Assembly (NCBI GenBank): GCA_000720375.1
Contig: JOAA01000030.1
Location: 40,579-104,578, forward strand
Reading direction: 5' to 3'
DNA: 64,000 bases
Source: Rhodococcus rhodnii
Lineage (GTDB): Bacteria; Actinomycetota; Actinomycetes; Mycobacteriales; Pseudonocardiaceae
Part shown: positions 43,644-51,982 of the stretch, piece by piece
How positions within the stretch are numbered: position 1 is the stretch's first letter
Layout: each line of letters begins with the position of its first letter
Made by a program: the position numbers and the translations under genes
The notes under the pieces: generated by a model
Seen by the model: only the letters and a program-made list of their open reading frames with translations
Database searches by the model: none
Told to the model about the DNA's origin: nothing

Positions 43644-44738
43644 GTGGGAACCGAGGTCGTACTGGTGGCCGGACTTGTCGAGCACGACGTGGCCGAGGAG
43701 GTCTGGCGGGCGGCTGCGGGGTCGGTGCTGGTCCGGCACGATCTGAGCGGTCTGGCCGAGGGGGTGGTCCGCCGGTGGGTCGATGGCGAGCTGACCGTGC
43801 TGGAACTGGCGCATGGATGCGTTTCCTGCACTCTGCGCCTGGATCTGCTGCCGTTGCTGGAGCAGTTGGGCGGCCGGGTCGTGGTGCACCTGGACCCGGC
43901 GCTGGAACCGGAGGCGGTCTGCTACGCACTGCGCAAGATCGACGTCCGGATCGAGGCCGTGATCACGGTGGTCGATCGCGGGACCTGGCTGACCGACGCC
44001 ACCGGCGAGGACACCCTCGCCGAACGGGGTATGGGTGCCGCCGCGGGCGACGAACGGACTGTGGCGCAGGTGGTGGTGGGGCAGGCCGAGTTCGCCGATG
44101 CGCTGGTGCTGACCGGTGCGGGGGGTGGACCGGTGCTGGATGCTGTGCTGGACCGGTTGTCCCCGCGTGCACCGCGCCAGGACAGGCACGCGCTGAATCT
44201 GCCTGCTCTGATGGCGGCCATCCCGCACGACGCCCGCCGCGGTCGGTTCGACGATGGCTTCGGCACGCTGTTGCCCGGACAACCTCCGTTGGACTCGGCG
44301 CACGGCGTGGGGATCGTCCACTTCGTTGACAGGCGGCCGTTTCACCCGGCACGGCTACACCGTGCGCTGGACGTCCTGCTGGAGGGAGTCGTGCGCAGCC
44401 GTGGCCGGTTGTGGGTCGCCAGCCAACCGGACTCCGCACTGTGGCTGGAGTCCGCCGGCGCCGGACTGGCTGTGGGCAACCTCGGGCCATGGCTCGCCGC
44501 GGTCGACGACTGGTCGGGAGCCACCGCTCAGCGCCGTGCGGCGGCCGCGGCGACATGGCATCCGCACTACGGTGACCGATCGCAGGAACTGGTGATGATC
44601 ACCGTTTCGGCATCTCCGGACGAAATCACCGCGGCGTTGCGCGACGCGCTCCTCACCGATGAAGAACTCGCACTGGTCGACGAACTGCAGTTCGCCGACC
44701 CGTTCGCCGAATGGCACGACGAGATGGAGGAGTTGTGA
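43644..44738 (+). CDS. CobW-like metallochaperone lacking the P-loop
   Basis: 364 residues from the GTG at 43644. It follows TAGGGT by a few bases, which suggests a leaderless message. The CobW metal motif appears as HGCVSCTLR (near 58). The C-terminal CobW domain is present ([19 protein letters not shown], then [14 protein letters not shown] and a His/Glu-rich end). The N-terminal GTP-binding loop GxxGxGK[ST] is missing: the equivalent reads [15 protein letters not shown]. So it may bind zinc but not GTP in the usual way. Family members deliver zinc or other metals to essential enzymes under Zur control. Its stop overlaps rpmE (GTGA). Confidence 0.82.
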   Translation: MGTEVVLVAGLVEHDVAEEVWRAAAGSVLVRHDLSGLAEGVVRRWVDGELTVLELAHGCVSCTLRLDLLPLLEQLGGRVVVHLDPALEPEAVCYALRKIDVRIEAVITVVDRGTWLTDATGEDTLAERGMGAAAGDERTVAQVVVGQAEFADALVLTGAGGGPVLDAVLDRLSPRAPRQDRHALNLPALMAAIPHDARRGRFDDGFGTLLPGQPPLDSAHGVGIVHFVDRRPFHPARLHRALDVLLEGVVRSRGRLWVASQPDSALWLESAGAGLAVGNLGPWLAAVDDWSGATAQRRAAAAATWHPHYGDRSQELVMITVSASPDEITAALRDALLTDEELALVDELQFADPFAEWHDEMEEL

Positions 44739-44986
44739 AGCAGGGCATCCACCCCGACTACCGCCCCGTGGTCTTTCAGGACCAGTCGACGGGCAAAGCG
44801 TTCCTGACTCGCTCGACGGCCTCGTCGGCCAGGACGATCGAGTGGGCGGACGGCAACACCTACCCGCTGATCACCGTCGACATCACCTCGGACTCGCACC
44901 CCTTCTGGACCGGCAACCAACGGGTCATGGACACCGCCGGCCGCGTGGAGAAGTTCAACCGCCGCTACGGAAAGAGGACCCGCTGA
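44735..44986 (+). CDS. rpmE2: Ribosomal protein bL31 type B (zinc-independent)
   Basis: 83 residues from the GTG at 44735, coupled to the CobW-like gene. [18 protein letters not shown], then [20 protein letters not shown] identify L31. No Cys is present: the zinc knuckle of type A is absent and the length of about 83 is the type B length. Replacement of type A by B releases zinc from ribosomes. Confidence 0.95.
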   Translation: MKQGIHPDYRPVVFQDQSTGKAFLTRSTASSARTIEWADGNTYPLITVDITSDSHPFWTGNQRVMDTAGRVEKFNRRYGKRTR

Positions 44987-45147
44987 TGGCCGTCCCCAAA
45001 CGCAGGACCTCCCGCAGCAACACCCGTCACCGCCGCGCGCAGTGGAAGGCGCAGGCGCCCGATCTTGTTCCGGTCACCACTGTGGACGGCCGCAAGCTCA
45101 TGGTGCCCCGTCGTCTGGTCACCGCTTACCGCCGGGGTCTGCTGTAG
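44986..45147 (+). CDS. rpmF: Ribosomal protein bL32, zinc-independent paralogue
   Basis: 53 residues; the ATG overlaps the L31 stop by one base. [20 protein letters not shown] is the L32 N-terminus and [13 protein letters not shown] the end. The zinc Cys are replaced ([11 protein letters not shown]). Last gene of the plus-strand half of the zinc-sparing set. Confidence 0.95.
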   Translation: MAVPKRRTSRSNTRHRRAQWKAQAPDLVPVTTVDGRKLMVPRRLVTAYRRGLL

Positions 45148-45416
45148 TTCCCCGAACGCCGGCGGGTCCGGGAAGGATGTCGCGTTCGAGCGCGCCGGTG
45201 AGCGTGCCATCCCCGCCGCCGGTGTCCGCAATGGCAGAGAAACGCCGAGGTTGTAGAGGCGCCCTGGCGCATAGCCGCGTCGAACGTCCGAGGCGGCTCC
45301 GGCCATGCGTCGACGTAGGAGAAGAAATCCGCGCCGTAAGGCGCCCGCCGCGTCGGCGGTGCTCGCATCGGGGCGCCGAGCCTCCGAATAGGACCGATCA
45401 AGAAGGGCGCGATCCC

Positions 45417-46169
45417 ATCACTGGTTACCTGGAGTACTCGCCGTCTGCCGAGTACCTGCACCTGCTCAGTGCGCCGATGTGGACCGAGCTGGCCGACAGG
45501 CTGACCGCGGCACTGTCCGGAGTGGATCCCGGCTCGGGCACGGTGGTCGAGTTCGGGGCTGGTACCGGGCTGGGCACGGACGTCCTGCTCGACACCCTGT
45601 ATCCGGCCCCGCTGCTGGTGGCTGAACCGTCCGCGCACCTGCGCGCGGTCCTGCTCGCCCGGCTCAGCGATCGCCACGACACCGATCGCGTCACCGTGTT
45701 CCCCTGCGGCGCGACCCAACTGCCGTTGCCCGAACGGGTCGCCGCGGCCATCGGCATGCACATGATCGGACACCTGGCCCCGGCAGAGCGGCGTGCCTTG
45801 TTCTCGGCGCTGATGCCGCGGCTCGCGCCGGGCGCGCCGGTGGTGTTCAACGTCCAGCCGCCCGGCACCGCCGTGGAGGTGCCCGAGTTTCCGCCGTTCG
45901 GCGTGACGGTCGGGCGACTGCGCTACGAGGGCACCGGCCGCGCGGTGCCGATCGGACCGGATCGGCTGCGCTGGACGATGACCTACCGCACTCTCGACGG
46001 CGACATCGAGATCGCCCGCGCGGTCACCGAATACGACTGGTGGACCGTGTCCGCGTCGACCCTGGCGGCCGAGCTTACCCAGGCCGGAGCGGCCACGGTG
46101 CGCATCGACGACGACCTCGTGATCGCCCGCGCCGCGGTCACGGAAGCTCATCGCCGGGAGCAGATCTGA
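45417..46169 (+). CDS. Class I SAM-dependent methyltransferase-like protein
   Basis: About 250 residues. Motif I is TVVEFGAGTGLGTDVLLDTL, an acidic residue follows in LLVAEPSAHLRAVL, and the later strand reads VAAAIGMHMIGHLAP and PRLAPGAPVVFNVQPPG. The N-terminus ITGYLEYSPSAEYLHLL is conserved in this group, but no good start codon lies just before it. The first ATG in frame is at 45477, inside that conserved part, so the 5' end may be damaged or use a rare start; the given start is therefore approximate. The substrate is unknown. It follows the zinc-sparing ribosomal genes on the same strand and might belong to the same regulon. Confidence 0.65.
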   Translation: MTGYLEYSPSAEYLHLLSAPMWTELADRLTAALSGVDPGSGTVVEFGAGTGLGTDVLLDTLYPAPLLVAEPSAHLRAVLLARLSDRHDTDRVTVFPCGATQLPLPERVAAAIGMHMIGHLAPAERRALFSALMPRLAPGAPVVFNVQPPGTAVEVPEFPPFGVTVGRLRYEGTGRAVPIGPDRLRWTMTYRTLDGDIEIARAVTEYDWWTVSASTLAAELTQAGAATVRIDDDLVIARAAVTEAHRREQI

Positions 46170-46254
46170 CGACCGCCGAAGCCGAAGTCGATCTGTCGTT
46201 CCCCGCACCGTCTGGCCAACCCGGCAGACCTGTGATCACTCCGTGACGTGCGGA

Positions 46255-46551
46255 TCAGTGGTCGTCGTAGTGACCCTCGTGCGCGGCGTGGCGGTGTCCA
46301 TCGTGGACATAGTCGACGTGGTCGCCATGCGGGATCGCGACGTGCCCGCACCCTTCACCGTGCGCGTGGTCGTGCCCGTCGTGAGCTGTGTGCTGGCCGG
46401 GCTCGCACTCGTCCCAGTGGCCTTCGTGGCCGCGGTGCAGGTGTCCGTCGTGGACGTAGTCGACGTGATCACCGTGTGGGATCGCGACGTGCCCGCATCC
46501 CTCGCCATGTGCATGGGTGTGTGTTTCGTGGGTGGCGTGTGCCGTTGTCAT
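46255..46551 (-). CDS. Histidine-rich metal-binding protein with two tandem repeats
   Basis: 98 residues from the ATG at 46551, with GGAGG 7 nt upstream. The unit HGEGCGHVAIPHGDHVDYVH occurs twice, separated by a linker (EGHWDECEPGQHTAHDGH). About a third of the residues are His, with one Cys per repeat, so it should bind several zinc, nickel or copper ions. No signal peptide: cytoplasmic. The same repeat forms the tail of the ArsR protein encoded upstream, and both genes have the same promoter-operator sequence. It is probably a metal buffer or store controlled by that repressor. Confidence 0.82.
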   Translation of the reverse strand: MTTAHATHETHTHAHGEGCGHVAIPHGDHVDYVHDGHLHRGHEGHWDECEPGQHTAHDGHDHAHGEGCGHVAIPHGDHVDYVHDGHRHAAHEGHYDDH

Positions 46552-46578
46552 GAATCGTCCTCCTTTCGGCCTAATCAT

Positions 46579-46605
46579 CAAAACATTCAGATGTATTGAT
46601 GTCAA
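46579..46605 (-). promoter_or_regulatory. Promoter-operator of the His-rich gene, shared with the arsR-type gene
   Basis: On the minus strand, TTGACA (46605-46600) and TTTGAT spaced by 17 bp make a promoter. The 27-bp stretch matches the one at 47234-47260 at 21 positions (TTGACATC, then ACAT and ATGTTTTG). The GACATC/GATGT halves look like an ArsR/SmtB operator overlapping the promoter. Confidence 0.65.
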
Positions 46606-46641
46606 ATCGTGCGAGGGGCTGCTGCGCTGGTTCCAGCGAGG

Positions 46642-47226
46642 TCAGTGGTCGTCGTAGTGGTCGCCGTGCGGGGCGTGGCGGTGTCCATCGTGGATGTAGT
46701 CGATGTGGTCGCCGTGGGGGATGGCGACGTGTCCGCATCCCTCGCCGTGGATGTGCCGGTGTGCGCGGTGGGGGAGGTGCTGGCCCGGTTCGCAGTCCAT
46801 CCATCGGGCGGGCCTGCCGCCGAGTCTGTGGAGGTTGCCGTTGTGCAGGTAGTCGATGTGATCCTGATGCGGAATGGCGACGTGCCCGCAGTCGGGTCCG
46901 TGCGCATGGGACTCGCCGGGGTGGGCGGATCGGTCGGCGGCGTAGCGCCGCACGAGCAGGGCGAGAAGGTCTGGCCCTAGACCGTCATCGGTGAGCGCGT
47001 AGGTCACTGCGCGGCCATCCCGTGCGGCGTGAACCAGGTTGCCGCTGCGGAGAATGCCCAGGTGGTGGGAGACCAGCGGTTGGGGCGCGTCCAGTGACTG
47101 GCTCAGCTCGGTCACCCGGGCAGGTCCGTCGGCAAGGCGGAGTACGAGGGAAAGTCGAAACGGAGACGACAGCGCGCGAAAGACCGCTGCCAGCGACTCC
47201 AGCGCCGCCTGTGACAAATCGGGCAC
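46642..47226 (-). CDS. ArsR/SmtB-type repressor fused to a His-rich metal-binding tail
   Basis: 194 residues from the GTG at 47226. An ATG at 47247 is in frame but lies upstream of the predicted transcription start, so a leaderless GTG is preferred. Residues 5-95 are a winged helix: ALESLAAVFRALSSPFRLSL, recognition region APQPLVSHHLGILRSGNLVH, wing ARDGRAVTYALTDDG. The tail after about 105 carries the repeat AHGPDCGHVAIPHQDHIDYL and again HGEGCGHVAIPHGDHIDYIH, as in the neighbouring His-rich protein. Such fusions would let the repressor sense or capture zinc, nickel or cobalt through the tail. It probably represses both genes through the two matching operators. Confidence 0.82.
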   Translation of the reverse strand: MPDLSQAALESLAAVFRALSSPFRLSLVLRLADGPARVTELSQSLDAPQPLVSHHLGILRSGNLVHAARDGRAVTYALTDDGLGPDLLALLVRRYAADRSAHPGESHAHGPDCGHVAIPHQDHIDYLHNGNLHRLGGRPARWMDCEPGQHLPHRAHRHIHGEGCGHVAIPHGDHIDYIHDGHRHAPHGDHYDDH

Positions 47227-47233
47227 AAAGCAG

Positions 47234-47260
47234 CAAAACATCAACATGTGACGATGTCAA
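47234..47260 (-). promoter_or_regulatory. Promoter-operator of the ArsR-His fusion gene
   Basis: TTGACA (47260-47255) and TTTGCT with 17 bp between on the minus strand, with the same embedded motif as at 46579-46605. The predicted transcript begins close to the GTG at 47226. Confidence 0.65.
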
Positions 47261-47310
47261 TCACAGAGTGTCGCTGCTCCTGCCGTGCCCGAGCCACAGG
47301 TGAACGAAGA

Positions 47311-48171
47311 TCACGTTGTGGGCGGCTGGTCCAGGTCAGGCACCGCGGACAGCAGTTCGCGTGTGTAGGGGTGGGCCGGTGCGTCGCAGACCTCGCGGGC
47401 TGGGCCCGATTCGACGCTCCGGCCCCGGCGCATCACAGCGACGCGGTGCGCAACGTGTCGCACGAGGGCGAGGTCGTGGGAGATGAACAGCTGGCCGAGT
47501 CCCAGTTCATCCTGCAGTTCGGTGAGCAGGTTGACGATCCCGGCGCGCACGGACGGGTCGAGCGCGCAGACCGGTTCGTCGAGCACCAGCAGCCTGGGGT
47601 CGCTGGCCAGGGCGCGGGCGATGCCGACGCGCTGGCACTGCCCGCCGGACAGTTCATGGGGCAGCCGCGGGGCGAGGGATGCGGGCAGGTGCACGAGATC
47701 GAGGAGTTCGGCCACTCGCGCCGGACTGGTTTGTGGGTTCCAGCGGCCTTGGACCCGAAATGGTTCCGCGATGGCGTCTACACGGTTGTGCGTGGGCTGA
47801 GTGAGCCGTAGGGGTCCTGGAAGACCGGTTGCACGCCGGGTCGGAGGGCGCGTAGCGCGCGTTCGTCGAGGTTGGTGAGGTCATGGCCGTCGAAGCGGAC
47901 CGAGCCGCGGCAGGTCGCCGATCCTGTTACAGGACGCCAGATGCCCGCGATCGATCTCCTGCGGGCGCGGTTCGTTCTCCCGGCAGGCCTCGACCGCGGC
48001 TGGGCAGCGGGGCGTGAAGGCGCAGCCGGTCGGCAATGCACCCGGAGCCGGTGGTGCGCCGCCGATCGCGGGCAACTCGCCTGCTGCCACGTCGAACGAC
48101 AGCCCGCGCACGACAGCGTTGGCCTGGACGCTGACCTTCAGGTCACGCACCTTCAACAGAGGCTCGGTCAT
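47311..48171 (-). pseudogene. Collapsed pair of peptide/nickel ABC ATPases (DppD-DppF type)
   Basis: From 48171: MTEPLLKVRDLKVSVQANAV and FDVAAGE, the start of a first ATPase, jumps directly to its far end (GCAFTPRCPAAVEACREN), so its Walker A and B are deleted. Then [18 protein letters not shown] and [15 protein letters not shown] of a second ATPase follow without Walker A. A frameshift near 47775 leads to [18 protein letters not shown] and [14 protein letters not shown], ending near 47311. Permease-like remains (LLLLAALAVSLSTTP) lie just upstream. Two genes have thus been merged and killed. An intact system of the same class is at 53954-58714. Confidence 0.75.
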
Positions 48172-48369
48172 GCAGGACTCCCGTGTGGGGCCGAACCGTC
48201 GCGGCGGATGGGCGTGGTGGACAGGGACACCGCGAGGGCCGCGAGCAGCAGGAGCATTGCTGCGGGTGCCAGCGACGACGTCCTGCGTGCCGACGACCAG
48301 CCGCAGGCGCTTCAGCCATCCCAGCGGCTCGGCTGATCACCAAGCGGACGTGACCACCTGGACGACTGC

Positions 48370-48880
48370 GGGCTATGTCGTCGTGTAGTCGGCCCTCGGC
48401 ATCTTCTTCTTCCCTGACATGACAGCCGGCACCGACCACCTGATCAGCCTGGCCCGGCCCGGCGGCCGGATTGTGTGCACCATCTGGCGCGGTGAGGCGT
48501 TGGCAGCCGCCGGTGACCACCTCGGCCGGGCCATCGCCGAAGCGACGAAAACACCGCCTCCGGAGAAACGCCCGGCCCACCTGTTCGATCGGATCAACCA
48601 GCCGGACAGCTACGCGGCCTGGTTGACCGAACGCGGTTTGTCCGAAGTGGACGTAACTGTCAACGAGCATGACTCCGGAAATGGCGTGGCTGGTGATCCT
48701 CGGATCCGGATACCGAGGCGCACTGGCGAAACTCCCCCTGACACAGTGGACGCCGTACGCGAGCTTTACCTGGCGTCACTCAGCGACGAAGGCGTGACCG
48801 AACTCGACGCCACCACCCTGATCGGCAGCGGGCACCGCGCGTACAGCTGGAACGGGTTGGGATTTCGACCTGCCGCCGGA
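48370..48880 (+). pseudogene. Class I SAM methyltransferase fragment, frameshifted
   Basis: ALGIFFFPDMTAGTDHLISL, then ARPGGRIVCTIWRGEAL and RPAHLFDRINQPDSYAAWL read in one frame after an in-frame TAG near 48387. LTPEMAWLVILGSGYRGALA appears in another frame (48670-48735), and VDAVRELYLASLSDEGVTEL returns to the first. The motif I half is absent. Confidence 0.65.
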
Positions 48881-48939
48881 GTGTTCCACCCGCGCGAGTC
48901 GCACCTGGATCCGTTTCGTGCTGGGAAAGCATGTCGGCG

Positions 48940-50220
48940 TCAGCTGACTCGGCCGAGCCTGCTCAGCAGTCCGTCGATGACGATCTCGATGCCGAGGCGG
49001 GCTCGGTCACGGCCGGACACCGGTTCACGTGCGATCTCGGTGACCGAGGGGGTGTCCGCGCTCTCCACGATGCGGGCGCTGAACGTGCCGCGCCCGGCCC
49101 CGCGTGTGCCGAGCACCGCGCCGTAGATGTGTTCCCAGACCACGCGGGTCGCGCTCGCGACGTCCCGGCTGGGTACGTTGGCGGCGCGGAACGCCGCGAA
49201 CACACGGTCCAGGACTGGCAGGATCGACGGGCTTGCCAGTCCGTCGACGGCCAGGGCAGGCACGGCCCACGGGTCGGTGTTGAGGACGTCGTGCACGGCG
49301 AGTGCCAGTGCGATCAGCTCGGCCCGCGGTTCGGCTTGTCGCTGTGGCACGGTGATCTCGTCGGCCACGGCGTCGAGCATGGCGACCACGAGGCCGTCGC
49401 GGTCGCCGATCTCCCGGCGCAATGCCGCGGTTGTGCTGCCCAGTTCGTTGGCGACCGCGCGGACGGTCACTGCGTCGAGGCCGTCGCGGCGGGCGATTTC
49501 CCGGCTGGCGTCGACGATCGTGGCCCTGTCCGGGACGGTGCTGCTGTCCGGTATGGGTGGCGGGGTTTGTGGGGCCGTGGTGCCCGGTTCGCCGAGTCGG
49601 CTCGCGATACCGTCGAACAGGAGCGCGAGTTTGCTGTCCAGCCAGCCGCGGCCGTGGTCGGTGGTGTGTTCGGTGAGCCTGGCCCATGCGTCCTGGTAGA
49701 CGTCCTGGAGGCTGCGTCGCCCGCGTGGCGTGGCGAGTGCGTGGCTCATGCCGCGTATGGCGAGGTCTGTGCTGATTGTCAGGTCGGCGATGACGTCGAG
49801 GGCTGTCGCGGCGTCGCGGTCGGTCAGGCCCTCGGCACGTAGCCGGGCGAGGTAGGCCGTGGCGAGTTCGGGAATGGTGGACGGTCGCCCCGGTGCGCTC
49901 TGGATCACTTCTCCCATCCCGGGGTGCTGCTGCAGGAACCGCCACAGTGTGTCGGCGAACGCGGTCAGCAGTTCGCGCCAGCCGATGTCGGCCGGTGGCC
50001 AGTCGAATTCGCGCATGGCGAGGTCGAGTGCGGCCAGCACAAGATCGTCGCGGTCGTGGACGTAGTGGTACAGCGTGGAGTGACCGACCCCGAGCCGACG
50101 TGCCACGGACGGCATGCTCAGCGTGGCCACGCCCTCCTCAAGGGCGGCGCGGGCGACGTCGTCCCTGGTCAGGGATGGTGGCCGACCGGTCTTGCGGCCG
50201 ATCCTCGGGGTGGCGGTCAT
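48940..50220 (-). CDS. Tandem TetR-family regulator (two HTH domains in one chain)
   Basis: 426 residues from the ATG at 50220; a GTG at 50238 overlapping the ABC stop is an equal candidate. The first TetR unit has RDDVARAALEEGVATLSMPS and VARRLGVGHSTLYHYVHDRD. The second, after about residue 215, has RATIVDASREIARRDGLDAV and VANELGSTTAALRREIGDRD. Each is followed by its own helical ligand-binding region, so the chain is a covalent dimer of two different TetR units, able to read an asymmetric operator. It is the last gene of the ABC exporter operon and probably controls it. Confidence 0.88.
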   Translation of the reverse strand: MTATPRIGRKTGRPPSLTRDDVARAALEEGVATLSMPSVARRLGVGHSTLYHYVHDRDDLVLAALDLAMREFDWPPADIGWRELLTAFADTLWRFLQQHPGMGEVIQSAPGRPSTIPELATAYLARLRAEGLTDRDAATALDVIADLTISTDLAIRGMSHALATPRGRRSLQDVYQDAWARLTEHTTDHGRGWLDSKLALLFDGIASRLGEPGTTAPQTPPPIPDSSTVPDRATIVDASREIARRDGLDAVTVRAVANELGSTTAALRREIGDRDGLVVAMLDAVADEITVPQRQAEPRAELIALALAVHDVLNTDPWAVPALAVDGLASPSILPVLDRVFAAFRAANVPSRDVASATRVVWEHIYGAVLGTRGAGRGTFSARIVESADTPSVTEIAREPVSGRDRARLGIEIVIDGLLSRLGRVS

Positions 50221-50230
50221 TCCGGCAACG

Positions 50231-51982
50231 CTACCCACTCGCGGTCAGCCGCCAGCCCTTCGCCCGGTTGCGCTCCTGCCAGAAGGCCGCGTACCGGTCG
50301 CCTGCGGCGAGCAGTTCGGGGTGGGTGCCGCGTTCGGCGACAACGCCGTTGTCAAGCACGACGATCTGGTCCGCGGCGACCACCGTTTGGAGCCGGTGGG
50401 CGATCACCAGCAGTGTCGACCTGGTCATCAGCGTGCGCAGCGCCTCTCGCACGTACCGTTCGTTCTCCGCGTCCAGCGCGGCTGTTGCCTCGTCGAGCAG
50501 CACGATCGGTGCGTCCTTCACGATCGCGCGGGCGATCGACACCCGTTGGCGCTCGCCGCCGGACAACGCGGCGCCGCCCTCGCCGACCCGCGTCGTCCAC
50601 CCGTGCGGCAGCCGGGCGACGATCTCGTCCACTCCGGCGAGCCGCCCGGCCTCGCGGATCTCTTCGTCGGTGGCGGTGGGCCGGCCGACCCGGATGTTGG
50701 CCTCGAGGGTGTCGTCGAACAGGTAGACGTCCTGGAACACCATGGCCACCTGGGCCATCAGGCCCTCGGTGCGCTGGTGACGCACGTCGGCGCCGCCGAC
50801 GCGGATCGTGCCGGCGCCGGCGTCCCAGAACCGTGCGATCAGCCGGGTCACGGTCGTCTTGCCGGAGCCGGACGCACCGACCAGCGCGGTCATCGTGCGG
50901 GGTGGCACGGTGAACGACACGTCCCGCAGCACCGGCTGGTCCGGGGTGTAGCCGAACGACACACCGGACAGCTCGATCTCGCCGGGACAGGGGAGTGCCG
51001 CTGGGACCATCGGCTCGGCGAGTGGCTCTTCCTCCAGCACCGCCGCGATGCGCCGGACGTCGTTGTGCGCCATCCGTACCGCGCCGGACAGCGCGGACAG
51101 CTCCGCGAGCGGGCCGGTGAACCTGGCTGCGAGCGCGAGTACCGCGATCAGCGCGACCGGGTCGACCGAGCCGCCGAGCGCGAGCACCACCCCGACCACG
51201 ATGAGCACGGTGAACGCGAGCTGCGTGGCGAACCCGCCGGCCAGGATGCCTGGCACGGACAGCCACATGGCGCGCCGGCCGACTCGGTGCTGTTCGGTGA
51301 TCGCCTCGTCCAGTGGCCGGTGCCCCTCGGCGCCCCGGCCGAACGCGCGCAGGGTCCGTTGGTGACGGGCGAACTCGACCACTCGGTTCGCGGCGGTCAC
51401 CGCCGCGGCGTCGGACAGCTGATCTCCCTTGCCGACGAGCCGGCCCGCCCAGTTGAAGATCGCGTACAGCAGCGGCGCGCTGACGAGCATCGCGACCGCG
51501 AGCCGCCAGTCGAACAAGAACGTGACCAGGGCGATGGTCGCCGGAGTGGCGGCACCGGCGACCAGTGGGGTGAGCAGGTGGGCGAACAGCCCGCCGACCA
51601 TGACTGTGCCGGTGGTGACTATGCGCGAGAGTCTGCCGACTTTCTCGTTGGTGAACCAGCCGACCGGCAGCGCACCGAGATGGTCGCCGATCCGCTCATG
51701 CATGGTCGTGAGCACCACCATGGCGACCGCGAAGCCCTTCATTGCCTGGATGTAGTGCGCCACGCAGGTCGCGGCGACCACGACCGCCATCACGCCCACC
51801 CACGTCATCGCGCCGGGCAGGTCGCCGGACAGCAAAGCCCGCAGCGCGGGCACCAGGAGCGCGGCGGCCACGCCCTGCAGCACGCCGTAGGTGATCACCC
51901 AGGCCAGGTAGATCCGCAAAGTGCGGCGGTGCGCGGGGCCGAGGATGGCCTGCAGGTCGGTCAGCAGGGGACGGATGTTCAT
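50231..51982 (-). CDS. ABC half-transporter, permease-ATPase (IrtB-like)
   Basis: 583 residues from the ATG at 51982, overlapping its partner by ATGA. Six membrane helices (about 20-310) are followed by an ATPase: Walker A GASGSGKTT (near 372), signature LSGGERQRVSIARA, Walker B IVLLDEATAALD, H-loop IAHRL. No SIP (siderophore-reduction) domain is attached. With the next gene it makes a heterodimer of the IrtAB/YbtPQ type, which imports metal-siderophore complexes in mycobacteria and Yersinia despite its exporter fold. Export of a metallophore or drug is the alternative. Controlled from the IdeR-like box at 53826. Confidence 0.88.
   Translation of the reverse strand: MNIRPLLTDLQAILGPAHRRTLRIYLAWVITYGVLQGVAAALLVPALRALLSGDLPGAMTWVGVMAVVVAATCVAHYIQAMKGFAVAMVVLTTMHERIGDHLGALPVGWFTNEKVGRLSRIVTTGTVMVGGLFAHLLTPLVAGAATPATIALVTFLFDWRLAVAMLVSAPLLYAIFNWAGRLVGKGDQLSDAAAVTAANRVVEFARHQRTLRAFGRGAEGHRPLDEAITEQHRVGRRAMWLSVPGILAGGFATQLAFTVLIVVGVVLALGGSVDPVALIAVLALAARFTGPLAELSALSGAVRMAHNDVRRIAAVLEEEPLAEPMVPAALPCPGEIELSGVSFGYTPDQPVLRDVSFTVPPRTMTALVGASGSGKTTVTRLIARFWDAGAGTIRVGGADVRHQRTEGLMAQVAMVFQDVYLFDDTLEANIRVGRPTATDEEIREAGRLAGVDEIVARLPHGWTTRVGEGGAALSGGERQRVSIARAIVKDAPIVLLDEATAALDAENERYVREALRTLMTRSTLLVIAHRLQTVVAADQIVVLDNGVVAERGTHPELLAAGDRYAAFWQERNRAKGWRLTASG

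Noticed and set aside
46255..47000. Plus-strand open frames rich in Val/Asp opposite the His-rich genes
   Set aside because: They mirror the GHV/GDH repeats in antisense and have no start or ribosome site; the minus strand has promoters, ribosome site and clear families.
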